64,000 bases of DNA from the NCBI RefSeq assembly GCF_016464365.1, contig NZ_JADCUC010000003.1:310001-374000 (forward strand), in the 5' to 3' direction. Origin of the DNA: Sandaracinobacteroides hominis (lineage in GTDB: Bacteria; Pseudomonadota; Alphaproteobacteria; Sphingomonadales; Sphingomonadaceae). The notes beneath the pieces are model-generated. The model did not search any database. It was not told the DNA's origin and worked only from the letters and a program-made list of their open reading frames with translations. This document shows, piece after piece, positions 56,134-64,000 of this stretch (its first letter is position 1; every line of letters begins with the position of its first letter). The translations under genes were made by a program, and so were the position numbers.

Positions 56134-57167
56134 GCCATCAACCTCGACAATCTGTTTGCAGTGAAATCCACCATGGGGACGACACGGGCATAGTTCAACC
56201 GCGTGGGCCCTATAACACCGACCACGCCGATAACCTTTCCGTCGGCGCCGCGATAGGGGGCAGCGATGACGCTGGAGCCGGAAAGCGCGAACAATCGGGT
56301 CTCTGCGCCGATGAAGATGCGCAGCGCGTCGGCGGTCCGGGCTTCATCCAGCAGGCGGGCGAGTTCGCCCTTTTGCTCCAGTTCCTCCAGCAGGGCGCGG
56401 GCGCGATCGAGATCGACATCGTTCAGCACATGCGCCTGTCCGCGCACGATGAGCACCGGGCCGCTGGAGTCGCTGGACCAGCTGGCGAGGCCCTGTTCGA
56501 CGAGATTGGCGGTGAGGCGATCGAGTTCGGCGCGATCGCCGGCGATTTCGTGCCGGAGCCGAGCAACAGCGTCGGCCAGCGTCAGCCCGGACAATCGGCC
56601 GTTCACATAATTCTGCGCCTGCTCCAGCGCCTGCGACGGCAGCCCTTCGGGCACCGCCATCACCCGGTTCTCGATGCTGCCGTCGGCGCCGACCAGTACG
56701 GCGAGCGCCCGCCCGGTGCCGAGCGGCACCAGATTGAGCTGGCGCAGGACTGTCTCCGTCTTCGGGCTGGCGACCACGGCTGCGCACTGGGCGAGACCGG
56801 AAAGGACGGAGGTGGTGCGGCCAAGCACGTCCTCCAGGCTGCCGCCGGAACGCGCGGCCTCTGCCTCGATCGCGGCAATGTCGGCGGCGGAGGGTTCGGC
56901 GGCCTGCATCATGCCGTCGACGAACAGGCGAAGCCCCTGTTCGGTGGGGACGCGTCCGGCCGAGGTGTGGGGGGCTTCGAGCAGGCCGAGTTCTTCGAGA
57001 TCCTGCATGACGTTGCGGATGGAGGCGGCAGAAAGCTGCAACCCGCCGGTGCGGCTGAGCGTACGCGAGCCGACGGGAACGCCGGTCGTCAGATAGCTGT
57101 CGACGATGTCGCGGAAGATGGTGCGCGCGCGTTCGTTGAGCTGCAGGACGCTGATACCTTCGTGCAT
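56130..57167 (-). CDS. hrcA: Heat-inducible transcription repressor HrcA
   Basis: The 345-residue protein has an N-terminal winged helix ([30 protein letters not shown]) and the HrcA dimer domain ([35 protein letters not shown]), then the C-terminal GAF-like fold. It represses heat-shock genes by binding CIRCE sites. The ATG has no ribosome site: TAGATT ends just six bases before it, so the mRNA may be leaderless. A clear CIRCE was not found; see the finding. Confidence 0.95.
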   Translation of the reverse strand: MHEGISVLQLNERARTIFRDIVDSYLTTGVPVGSRTLSRTGGLQLSAASIRNVMQDLEELGLLEAPHTSAGRVPTEQGLRLFVDGMMQAAEPSAADIAAIEAEAARSGGSLEDVLGRTTSVLSGLAQCAAVVASPKTETVLRQLNLVPLGTGRALAVLVGADGSIENRVMAVPEGLPSQALEQAQNYVNGRLSGLTLADAVARLRHEIAGDRAELDRLTANLVEQGLASWSSDSSGPVLIVRGQAHVLNDVDLDRARALLEELEQKGELARLLDEARTADALRIFIGAETRLFALSGSSVIAAPYRGADGKVIGVVGVIGPTRLNYARVVPMVDFTANRLSRLMA

Positions 57168-57173
57168 GTTGCC

Positions 57174-57202
57174 AATCTAGGATGTGCCGCCTTCGCACTC
57201 AA
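57174..57202 (-). promoter_or_regulatory. Candidate hrcA promoter with leaderless geometry
   Basis: On the minus strand TTGAGT (57197-57202) and TAGATT (57174-57179) stand 17 bases apart. The ATG begins seven bases after TAGATT, where transcription would start. The left half of an inverted repeat (TCGCACT 57193-57199, AGTGCGA 57223-57229) covers the -35. Confidence 0.45.
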
Positions 57203-57271
57203 CTGTGCTTGGCAACTGCGGCAGTGCGACGTAAGCGGGGGCCGTTTCCAACAGAGATTAAGGAATTGCCG

Positions 57272-57988
57272 ATGCGCCCCTCGGGCCGTTCGCCGGACAA
57301 GATGCGCGAAATCGAGATGATCCCCGGCTTCAGCGCCCATGCGGAAGGATCGTGCCTGGTGAAGTTCGGGCAGACGCATGTGCTGGTGACCGCCAGCGTC
57401 GAGGAAAAGCTGCCGCCGTGGATGCGTGGCAAGGGCGAAGGCTGGGTGACGGCGGAATATGGCATGCTGCCCCGCGCCACCCACACCCGCGGCAGCCGGG
57501 AAGCCGCGAAGGGCAAGCAGAGCGGACGGACGCAGGAAATCCAGCGGCTGATCGGGCGCTCGCTGCGCGCGGTGACTGACCTGAAGGCGCTGGGCGAGCG
57601 GCAGATCACGCTGGATTGCGACGTGCTGCAGGCCGATGGCGGCACGCGGACGGCGGCGATTTCCGGCGCCTGGGTGGCGCTGCGGCTGGCGCTGGACAAG
57701 ATCCACGCTGGGACGCCCTTCGCGGTGGACCCGCTGGCGGTGCAGGTCGCCGCGGTTTCCTGCGGCGTCTATGAAGGGACTCCGGTGCTGGATCTGGATT
57801 ACCCGGAGGACAGCGTTGCCCACACCGACGGCAATTTCGTGCTCACTTCGAAGGGCGCGCTGGTGGAAGTGCAGGCAACCGCCGAGGGCGATGTGTTCGA
57901 AGAAGAGACGTTGCTGCGCTTGCTGCGGCTGGCACGGATGGGCTGCGACGAGATCTTCGCAGCGCAGCGGGTGGCGACCGGGCGGTGA
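57272..57988 (+). CDS. rph: Ribonuclease PH
   Basis: The 238-residue hexameric phosphorolytic exonuclease trims tRNA 3' ends. RNase PH motifs are intact: [61 protein letters not shown] ribosome site AAGGA precedes ATG 57272. It is divergent from hrcA and followed by rdgB ten bases after its stop. Confidence 0.96.
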   Translation: MRPSGRSPDKMREIEMIPGFSAHAEGSCLVKFGQTHVLVTASVEEKLPPWMRGKGEGWVTAEYGMLPRATHTRGSREAAKGKQSGRTQEIQRLIGRSLRAVTDLKALGERQITLDCDVLQADGGTRTAAISGAWVALRLALDKIHAGTPFAVDPLAVQVAAVSCGVYEGTPVLDLDYPEDSVAHTDGNFVLTSKGALVEVQATAEGDVFEEETLLRLLRLARMGCDEIFAAQRVATGR

Positions 57989-57998
57989 GGAGTGGGCG

Positions 57999-58592
57999 GT
58001 GAAGAAGCTGGTGATCGCCAGCCACAACAAGGGCAAGCTGCGGGAGATTTCCGCGCTGCTGGAACCTTTGGGGATCGAGGCGGTGCCGGCGTCTGATTTC
58101 GGGCTGGCGGAGCCGGCGGAGACGGAGGATTCCTTCGCCGGCAATGCACTGATCAAGGCGCGGTTTGCGGCGGAAGGGTCGGGGCTGCCGGCGCTTTCCG
58201 ACGATAGCGGGCTTTGCGTGGAGGCGCTGGGTGGAGAGCCCGGCGTTTACACAGCCGATTGGGCGGAGACTCCGAACGGGCGCGACTGGTTGCTGGCGAT
58301 GACGAAGGTCGAGGACCGGCTGAAGGCGCTGGGGCCGAATGTGTCGCGGGCGGCGTCGTTTGTCTGCACCTTGGCGCTGGTTTGGCCAGATGGAAGAGAA
58401 GAGCTGTACGAAGGCGTGATGCCCGGTTCGCTGACCTGGCCGCCGCGCGGGGCTTTGGGTTTCGGCTATGATCCGGTGTTCGTGCCGGAGGGCTACACAC
58501 AGACCTTTGCCGAGATGGACCCGGCGGAGAAGCAGGCGATCAGCCACCGGGCGCGGGCCTTTGCCAAGCTGAAGGCGGCGCTGACACCGTGA
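57999..58592 (+). CDS. rdgB: dITP/XTP pyrophosphatase RdgB (HAM1)
   Basis: The 197-residue protein starts at GTG 57999 (KKLVIASHNKGKLREI), with a GAGGAG ribosome site. Signature SDDSGLCVEAL, the long W-P-P-R-G-A-L-G-F-G-Y-D-P-V-F region and C-terminal QAISHRARA are intact. It hydrolyses non-canonical purine triphosphates, protecting DNA. rph-rdgB-hemW is a widely conserved alphaproteobacterial order. Confidence 0.95.
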   Translation: MKKLVIASHNKGKLREISALLEPLGIEAVPASDFGLAEPAETEDSFAGNALIKARFAAEGSGLPALSDDSGLCVEALGGEPGVYTADWAETPNGRDWLLAMTKVEDRLKALGPNVSRAASFVCTLALVWPDGREELYEGVMPGSLTWPPRGALGFGYDPVFVPEGYTQTFAEMDPAEKQAISHRARAFAKLKAALTP

Positions 58593-59755
58593 GCGGAGAT
58601 ATCGCGCTCTACGTCCACTGGCCGTTCTGCGTAACGAAATGCCCCTATTGCGACTTCAACAGCCATGTCCGCGAGGGGGTGGATCAAGCCGCCTGGCGCG
58701 AGGCGCTGCTGGCAGATTTGCGGCATGAAGCGCGCCTGACCGAGGGGCAGCGGCTGGTTTCCATCTTCTTTGGCGGTGGCACGCCCAGCCTGATGGAGCC
58801 GGCGACTACGGCGGCGGTGATTGCCGAGGCGCATCGGTTGTGGCCGCATGCAGGCGAGATTGAAATCACCTTGGAAGCCAATCCTTCCTCGGTTGAAGCT
58901 GCGCGGTTTGCGGATTTTGCAGCGGCCGGCGTGAACCGGGTGTCGCTGGGGTTGCAGGCGCTGGACGATGCGGCGCTGAAGCTGCTGGGGCGGCCGCATG
59001 ATCTGGCGCAGGGGTTGGCGGCGCTGGACGTGGCGCAGGCGAACTTTTCGCGGGTGAGTTTCGACCTGATTCATACGCGACCGGGGCAGACGGTGGCGGC
59101 GTGGGAGGCGGAGCTGGCGCGGGCGTTGTCGTTCGGCACCACGCATCTGTCGGCCTATCAGCTGACCATAGAGCCGGGGACGCGTTTTCATACGCTGGCG
59201 GCGAAGGGGTTGCTGGAGCTGCCGCATGAAGAGGATGCGGCGACCATGTTCGAGCTGACCGGCGAACTTTGCGCGGCTGCCGGACTGCCGCTGTACGAGA
59301 TTTCGAACCACGCGAGGCCGGGCCACGAAAGCCGGCATAACCTGCAATACTGGACCTATGGCGACTATGCCGGCGTAGGGCCGGGGGCGCATGGGCGGCG
59401 CGGCGGCCTGGCGACGACTCGAATCCGGCGGCCGGAAAGCTGGCTGGAGGCGGTGCGCTCTCGCGGCGACGGGATTGAGGCGGAGGAGCCGATCGAGCCG
59501 GCGGACGCGGCGGAGGAAGGGTTGCTGATGGGGCTACGGCTGGCGCGTGGGATCGACCCCGATGCATTCGCGGCGCGCACCGGAATTGCGCTGGACGATG
59601 TGGCCAGCCCAGAGGCGCGGATGCGGCTGGAAGCGTTGGGTTTGCTGACGCCCGGCCCGGTGCTGCGGGCGACAGATGCGGGGCGGCCCGTCACCAACCA
59701 ACTGATACTGGAATTGGCCTCAGGCTTGAAACAATCTGCGGTCATGCCAAGTTGA
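58589..59755 (+). CDS. hemW: Radical SAM haem chaperone HemW
   Basis: The 388-residue protein starts at GTG 58589 and overlaps the rdgB stop (GTGA). The radical-SAM cluster motif is WPFCVTKCPYCDFNSH (Cx3Cx2C). Conserved SIFFGGGTPSL and HemW C-terminal winged-helix domain are present. HemW is related to coproporphyrinogen dehydrogenase HemN but inserts haem into proteins; the HemN-specific N-terminal extension is absent, so HemW is the better call. Confidence 0.9.
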   Translation: MSGDIALYVHWPFCVTKCPYCDFNSHVREGVDQAAWREALLADLRHEARLTEGQRLVSIFFGGGTPSLMEPATTAAVIAEAHRLWPHAGEIEITLEANPSSVEAARFADFAAAGVNRVSLGLQALDDAALKLLGRPHDLAQGLAALDVAQANFSRVSFDLIHTRPGQTVAAWEAELARALSFGTTHLSAYQLTIEPGTRFHTLAAKGLLELPHEEDAATMFELTGELCAAAGLPLYEISNHARPGHESRHNLQYWTYGDYAGVGPGAHGRRGGLATTRIRRPESWLEAVRSRGDGIEAEEPIEPADAAEEGLLMGLRLARGIDPDAFAARTGIALDDVASPEARMRLEALGLLTPGPVLRATDAGRPVTNQLILELASGLKQSAVMPS

Positions 59756-59777
59756 AGGACGAACAGGAGACTATGGC

Positions 59778-60113
59778 ATGATCGGCAAGTTGATTTCGGC
59801 AGTTGCGGGGCGCTCGATTGCGCGGACGGTTGGCGGTGTCGCCGCCGGGCCTGCGGGCGCAGTGATCGGCCTTGCCGTGCCGGTGATCCTGCCGCGCGTG
59901 GCGCGCACGCTGGGGCCGCTGGGGATGATCGCGGCGGCCGTCGGCGGGGTGATGTTCACCCGCTGGCTGGAACGACGCAATGCCCGCATCGCAGCCGAAC
60001 AGAAGCTGCTGCCGGCGCCGGCCAAGGCCGCGCCTGTGCCGAACTCTCCGGAGGCCGTGCTGGGCGGGCCGACGCCGCCGGACGTGCTGGAAGGCGAACT
60101 GCTGAAGGACTGA
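59778..60113 (+). CDS. Small membrane-associated hypothetical
   Basis: The 111-residue protein has two hydrophobic Gly-Ala-rich segments (VGGVAAGPAGAVIGLAVPVILP and GPLGMIAAAVGGVMFTRWL), followed by a charged, proline-rich C-terminal tail. It is a likely two-helix inner-membrane protein. No domain is recognised. It follows hemW by 22 bp. Confidence 0.65.
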   Translation: MIGKLISAVAGRSIARTVGGVAAGPAGAVIGLAVPVILPRVARTLGPLGMIAAAVGGVMFTRWLERRNARIAAEQKLLPAPAKAAPVPNSPEAVLGGPTPPDVLEGELLKD

Positions 60114-60119
60114 TCGCAC

Positions 60120-60332
60120 ATGTCGGGTGAACCGATAAAAGGGCCAGCCTCCTACTTCCCCTCCATCGAGAACACATACGGCCGGCCCATTTCCGAATGG
60201 CAGGCGCTCGTTCGCGCCAGCTATCCCGCGAAGCATATGGAGCTGGTTGCCATGCTGAAGGGCGAGCATGGGATGGGCCATGGGCATGCAAACGCTGTCG
60301 TTGCCCAAACGCTTGCGCAAGACAAAGCCTAG
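60120..60332 (+). CDS. DUF4287-domain protein
   Basis: The 70-residue protein matches DUF4287 by pattern: SYFPSIENTYGRPISEWQALV at the start and MLKGEHGMGHGHANAVVAQ later. It is soluble and its function is unknown. Its stop overlaps the end of the convergent MDR gene by four bases. Confidence 0.8.
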   Translation: MSGEPIKGPASYFPSIENTYGRPISEWQALVRASYPAKHMELVAMLKGEHGMGHGHANAVVAQTLAQDKA

Positions 60333-61342
60333 AGCTTCGACACCTCCACCAGCAGCTTGCCGAAATTTCCGCCTGAATAGAGCAGCTTCACATGCTCCAC
60401 CGCCTTGTCGAGGCCGGGGCGGATATCCTGCCTTGTCTTCAGCTTCCCTTCCATCATCCATTGCGCGAGCTGCTGGAAAGCCTCCGGGAATCGGGGGGCG
60501 AAGTCGGTGAGGATGAAGCCGCGGATGGTGAGGCGGCGCATCAGGATCAGCGTCCAGCGGCCCGGTTCCTCGTGCGCGTCGGTGGCGTTGTAGCCGGAGA
60601 TCATGCCGCACAGCGCGATGCGACCGAAGATCTTCATGCGACTGATCACGTCCGACATGATCTGGCCGCCGACATGCTCGAAATTGATGTCGATGCCTTC
60701 GGGCGCGAGGCGATCCAGCGCCGCGCCGACATCCTCCGACTTGTAGTCGATGGCGTGGTCGAAGCCGAGTTCTTCGACGATATAACGGCACTTCTCGGGT
60801 CCGCCGGCGATGCCGATCACCTTGCAGCCGTGGATCTTGCCGATCTGGCCGACCACCTGCCCCACCCCGCCGGCCGCCGCGCTGACGACCAGCGTCTCGC
60901 CGGCCTTGGGCTGGCCGATGTCCTTCATGCCGAAATAAGCCGTCGGGCCGACAACGCCGAAGGTACCGAAGGCCTGCGGAATGGAGATGCCGGGAAGTTC
61001 GGGAAACGGCCCCATGCCTTCGCCGGTGGAAACGATGTGGCTCGCCCATTCGCCCAGGCCCGCCATCAGCTGGCCAGCCTCGACACCCGGCTTGCGGCTG
61101 GCGAGCACGCGGCCGACGACGCCGCCGCGCATCGGATCGCCCAGTTCGACCGGGGGCATGTACTGCTCCATGTCGGACATCCAGATGCGGTTGGTGGGGT
61201 CGAGCGAGAGATAGCCAACCTGCACCAGAAACTGCCCGTCCTGCAGCTCGGGGATGGCTTCCTCGACATAGGTCAGGTCCGAATCCGCAATGTCTCCCAC
61301 GGGGCGTTTTGCCAGCCGCCAGACGTGCCGCGTTGCCATCAT
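60329..61342 (-). CDS. Zinc-independent MDR-family NADP-dependent oxidoreductase
   Basis: The 337-residue protein is an MDR without zinc ligands, like leukotriene B4 12-hydroxydehydrogenase / CurA-type enzymes: N-terminal L-S-L-D-P-T-N-R-I-W-M-S-D, Y-F-G-M-K-D-I-G, the Rossmann AAAGGVGQVVGQI and N-F-E-H-V-G-G. It probably reduces an alpha,beta-unsaturated ketone or aldehyde with NADPH. Start: two adjacent ATGs (61342, 61339). Confidence 0.9.
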   Translation of the reverse strand: MMATRHVWRLAKRPVGDIADSDLTYVEEAIPELQDGQFLVQVGYLSLDPTNRIWMSDMEQYMPPVELGDPMRGGVVGRVLASRKPGVEAGQLMAGLGEWASHIVSTGEGMGPFPELPGISIPQAFGTFGVVGPTAYFGMKDIGQPKAGETLVVSAAAGGVGQVVGQIGKIHGCKVIGIAGGPEKCRYIVEELGFDHAIDYKSEDVGAALDRLAPEGIDINFEHVGGQIMSDVISRMKIFGRIALCGMISGYNATDAHEEPGRWTLILMRRLTIRGFILTDFAPRFPEAFQQLAQWMMEGKLKTRQDIRPGLDKAVEHVKLLYSGGNFGKLLVEVSKL

Positions 61343-61403
61343 CTTCCTCCCACCGATTTTGCCGCAGGGTGGCGGTTGGCGGGGCAGCTGTCAGCCTGCC
61401 AAT

Positions 61404-62279
61404 TCAGGCAAAGGGCTTCAGGAACCCTTCCAGCGCCTCGATCGCGGCCGGCTCTTCCAGCGTGGGCGCATGGCCGACCCTTGGCACCGTTACTGCGGAG
61501 AGGCCGGGCAGCCGCTCCACCATCTTCGCCTGCGTTGCGGCCGAGAGAATATCGGAGCGTTCGCCGCGGATGCTCAGCACCGGGCGGTCCTTGTAGCTGT
61601 CGAGCGCCAGCCAGAGGTCCAGCGCGCCGGCGCTGGTGCCATCGCCGTGCGGCAGGCTGAAGGGCGCGGCGATTTCGGGATCATAGTCCCAGACGATTCG
61701 GCCCTCGCGCGAGACCCGGCACAGGCGCTTGGCATAGGCGAGCCATTTTTCCAGCGGCCAGCCGGGGTAGATGTCGGCCTGGCGGCGGGCGATGTCGCGG
61801 GCGGCGATCAGCCAGGTCTGCCAGTTGCCGCCGCGGCCCACCTGCTGGCGGACTCGAGCAAGCCCGCCCTCCTCCATGTCGGGGCCCAGGTCGTTCAGGA
61901 CGAGGCCGGCGATGCGGCTGCGCTGGGTGACGTCGAGCAGGAGACCGATCAGACCGCCGAGCGAGGTGCCGACGATGACGGTGCTGGAAATGCGGGCGTC
62001 GTCCATAAGCCGGCCGACATCCTGCAGATAGGTGAGCGGCACATAGGTGAGCGGATCGCGGGCATAGCCGCTGTCTCCGCGGCCGCGGAAGCTGGGGGTG
62101 ACGACGCGGAAACGAGGCGCGAAATGCTGGGCGAAGGCTTCGAAATCGCGGGCGTTGCGGGTGAGCCCGGGCAGGCAGAGCAGCGCCGGCTGGCCCTTTT
62201 TCGCCGTGCCATAGTCGCGATAGTGCAGACGCACATTGTCGCTTGTCCACAGGTATCGGTCGGCCCAGTTTTGCTGCAC
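61404..62279 (-). CDS. Alpha/beta hydrolase
   Basis: The 291-residue protein has a G-T-S-L-G-G nucleophile elbow, an acid in RGERSDIL and the base His in RVGHAPTL. Oxyanion strand LLCLPGLTRNARDF; no signal peptide. It is a general hydrolase of esterase or epoxide-hydrolase-like shape; the substrate is unknown. It is divergent from the TetR gene and follows the MDR gene in opposite order on the same strand, with a gap of about 60 bp. Confidence 0.88.
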   Translation of the reverse strand: MQQNWADRYLWTSDNVRLHYRDYGTAKKGQPALLCLPGLTRNARDFEAFAQHFAPRFRVVTPSFRGRGDSGYARDPLTYVPLTYLQDVGRLMDDARISSTVIVGTSLGGLIGLLLDVTQRSRIAGLVLNDLGPDMEEGGLARVRQQVGRGGNWQTWLIAARDIARRQADIYPGWPLEKWLAYAKRLCRVSREGRIVWDYDPEIAAPFSLPHGDGTSAGALDLWLALDSYKDRPVLSIRGERSDILSAATQAKMVERLPGLSAVTVPRVGHAPTLEEPAAIEALEGFLKPFA

Positions 62280-62425
62280 GAGGGCTTCCTAGGCAATGCC
62301 GGGGCAGAGCGCAATTTCCGCGAACTTTTGACTGCCACTCAGTTTTCGCGCATATGAGGTGGCGGGGATGCTCATCCGGGCCGGTTGGCGCGGGGATCTG
62401 GGTGCGAAAGAGAGGTCTGAGGTCC

Positions 62426-63124
62426 GTGGCTACCAAGGCGAGTGCAGTGCAGGTTGTGAAGGGCGGCAAGACCGCCGCGCGGACGGCAAAGCTGGAACCC
62501 GACAACAAGTCTCGCCGCTATGATCCGGCCGAAACCCGCACCCGCGTTCTGGAGGCTGCCTATGTGCTGTTTGGCACGCGCGGTTATTCCTGCACCGGCA
62601 CGGCCGACATTGCGGCTATGGCAGACGTTTCCGAAGGCTCGATCTTCTATCATTTCGGCTCCAAGCGGGCGCTGCTGGTGGAGCTGGGCCGGATGCACGG
62701 CCAGAAGATGGTGGCGGCGATGGAAGCCGGCGAGCCGCTGGATACGCTCTCGTTCGAAGTTTCGATGAACCGCTGCTTCGACTTCTGCGAAGTGAACAAC
62801 ATGTGGGAAGAGGTGGCGCACGACGGCGATTGTCCGCCGCTGAACCAGAAGATTTCCAAGAAGACGCCCGAGGCCGAGCCCTTTTTCCATGCCGCGAAGG
62901 AAACCGTGGTTGCCTGGACCAAGGCGCATCTCGATGCGATCACCGCGCGCCACAATCTGAAGGTCATGGATACCGAAATCGCCGCAAACATGATCTTCGC
63001 ACTGGCCGGTGAAGCGCTGCAAAGCTATTTTGCGCCGGAAACCACGCCGGAGATGCAGGCGCGAATCCGGGCGGAGTGCATCCGCTTCTGCACGGCGGCA
63101 ATCGGCTATCCTAGCAATAGCTGA
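62426..63124 (+). CDS. TetR-family regulator
   Basis: The 232-residue protein starts at GTG 62426. The helix-turn-helix is at residues 38-85: TRVLEAAYVLFGTRGYSCTGTADIAAMADVSEG, then S-I-F-Y-H-F-G-S-K-R-A-L. The C-terminal ligand domain (TetR_C) has no distinct family. An extra basic N-terminal tail (about 30 residues) precedes the HTH. It is divergent from the hydrolase gene, which it may control. Confidence 0.9.
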   Translation: MATKASAVQVVKGGKTAARTAKLEPDNKSRRYDPAETRTRVLEAAYVLFGTRGYSCTGTADIAAMADVSEGSIFYHFGSKRALLVELGRMHGQKMVAAMEAGEPLDTLSFEVSMNRCFDFCEVNNMWEEVAHDGDCPPLNQKISKKTPEAEPFFHAAKETVVAWTKAHLDAITARHNLKVMDTEIAANMIFALAGEALQSYFAPETTPEMQARIRAECIRFCTAAIGYPSNS

Positions 63125-63161
63125 CGCTTGATTCGCAGGCGCGCCCCCGCCATTCCGGGGC

Positions 63162-64000
63162 ATGGCAGAGCTTCCCGATTTCCGTCCCTCGCAAGCCGTG
63201 CTCGAGCTTGGCGGCGATTTCTACGATGCGGTGCGGGCGGCGGATTTTCCGGCGCATGTTCTGCGATTCCGTAACGGGCGGGCTGCCGCCGAAATCGGGC
63301 TGGAACCGCTTTCCGATGCAGATTGGGTGCAGCATTTCGGTCGTTTCGAGCCGCTGCCGGGCAGCCTGAACCAGCCGCTGGCGCTGCGCTATCACGGGCA
63401 CCAGTTCCGCACCTACAACCCTGAACTGGGCGACGGACGGGGGTTTCTGTTTTCGCAGATGCTGGATTCGTCCGGGCGGCTGATGGACCTGGGCACCAAG
63501 GGCTCCGGGCAGACGCCCTGGTCGCGGGCTGGCGATGGGCGACTGACGCTGAAGGGCGGCATGCGCGAGGTGCTGGCGACGGAAATGCTGCAGGCGTTGG
63601 GGGTGACGACCTCCCGCAGCTTCTCGCTGATCGAGACCGGCGAGGAGCTGGAGCGCAACGACGAGCCTTCGCCTACACGATCGGCGGTGCTGGTGCGGTT
63701 GTCGCACAGCCATGTGCGCTATGGCAGTTTCCAGCGGCTGGCGGCGCTGGAGCAGCCGGAGAATATCGCGAAGCTGACCGGCTATGTGCTGCGGCATCTG
63801 GCCAGACGCGACGGGGGCGAGGATCCCTATGCCGTGCTGATGGGCTATGCCGTGGAGGGGGCGGCACGGCTGCTGGCGGAATGGCATGTGGCGGGATTCG
63901 TGCACGGGGTGCTGAACACCGACAATATGAACATCACGGGCGAGAGCTTCGACTATGGGCCGTGGCGGTTCCTTCCGGTTTGGGATTCGGCTTTCACCGC
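63162..64000 (+). CDS. selO: Protein adenylyltransferase SelO (partial, leaves at right edge)
   Basis: The first 279 codons are present; the gene runs past the window end. SelO/YdiU pseudokinase pattern: GYHGHQF-like YHGHQFRTYNPELGDGRG, DLGTKGSGQTPWSR, RSAVLVRLSHSHVRYGSFQ and H-G-V-L-N-T-D-N-M-N-I-T-G with its Asn/Asp metal ligands. SelO transfers AMP from ATP to protein hydroxyls during redox stress. The expected Cys-rich C-terminal end lies outside the window. Confidence 0.93.
   Translation, partial: MAELPDFRPSQAVLELGGDFYDAVRAADFPAHVLRFRNGRAAAEIGLEPLSDADWVQHFGRFEPLPGSLNQPLALRYHGHQFRTYNPELGDGRGFLFSQMLDSSGRLMDLGTKGSGQTPWSRAGDGRLTLKGGMREVLATEMLQALGVTTSRSFSLIETGEELERNDEPSPTRSAVLVRLSHSHVRYGSFQRLAALEQPENIAKLTGYVLRHLARRDGGEDPYAVLMGYAVEGAARLLAEWHVAGFVHGVLNTDNMNITGESFDYGPWRFLPVWDSAFT

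Noticed and set aside
57193-57229. CIRCE operator upstream of hrcA
   Set aside because: The half-sites GAGTGC-like are present but the spacer is 23 bases instead of nine and the TTAGCACTC half is missing. Not called as CIRCE; reported only as an odd inverted repeat.

Overview
The window is about 64 kb of high-GC (mid-60s % by eye) bacterial chromosome. Gene content and protein signatures suggest an alphaproteobacterium, most likely a sphingomonad: an adjacent TonB receptor and PT-repeat surface lipoprotein, an LpxH-like phosphoesterase beside a group 1 glycosyltransferase, type-B PutA with a divergent Lrp regulator, a 'vgr-related' HEXXH protein, and hrcA-grpE. That placement is inference; there is no rRNA here to confirm it. 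I found no tRNA, rRNA, CRISPR array, insertion sequence or prophage. It reads as ordinary housekeeping chromosome with a few accessory patches.

Layout. 1-2.2 kb: end of serS, surE and a degenerate-LytM lipoprotein (nlpD-like). 2.2-7.7 kb: a secreted hypothetical, then the overlapping run gyrA-tsaD-gpsA. 7.8-14.5 kb: envelope genes (phosphoesterase, glycosyltransferase, TonB receptor, PT-repeat beta-helix-like lipoprotein) with a decayed tetR fragment among them. 14.6-24.4 kb: accessory and metabolic genes (ligase-associated DEXH helicase, GNAT, limonene-epoxide-hydrolase-like enzyme, solo LuxR regulator, old-yellow-enzyme homologue, TetR/MpaB pair, hydrolase). 24.5-29.5 kb: rne, then an isolated fliD-fliS pair with a sigma28-type promoter. 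29.5-40.1 kb: dsrE-like, moeB-like, dut, putA, putR, M28 peptidase, coaBC and argB; the put/peptidase block sits between coaBC and dut. 40.1-44.6 kb: membrane and transport genes. 44.7-57.2 kb: a proteostasis-rich stretch (hslVU, dnaKJ, hrcA-grpE) interspersed with two transporters, a copper chaperone and small enzymes. 57.3-64 kb: rph-rdgB-hemW, small hypotheticals, an MDR reductase, an alpha/beta hydrolase, a TetR regulator and the start of selO.

The most unusual signal is non-coding. Three arrays of about 175 bp begin 6-13 nt after the stop codons of hslU, the SLC13 permease and the AbgT permease. Each carries four hairpins in the same order (A-D-B-C) and the same orientation relative to its upstream gene. 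The stems differ in sequence, but base-pairing is kept by compensatory changes. Two arrays face each other around a 59-codon gene for a predicted helix-turn-helix protein. A fourth, degraded relative lies after luxR. I do not recognise this element family.

Other signals worth checking: a His/Asp-rich insertion inside the RNase E S1 domain; near-leaderless promoter geometry at fliD and hrcA; perfect palindromes between divergent gene pairs; and a PT repeat whose DNA is rich in G4 runs.
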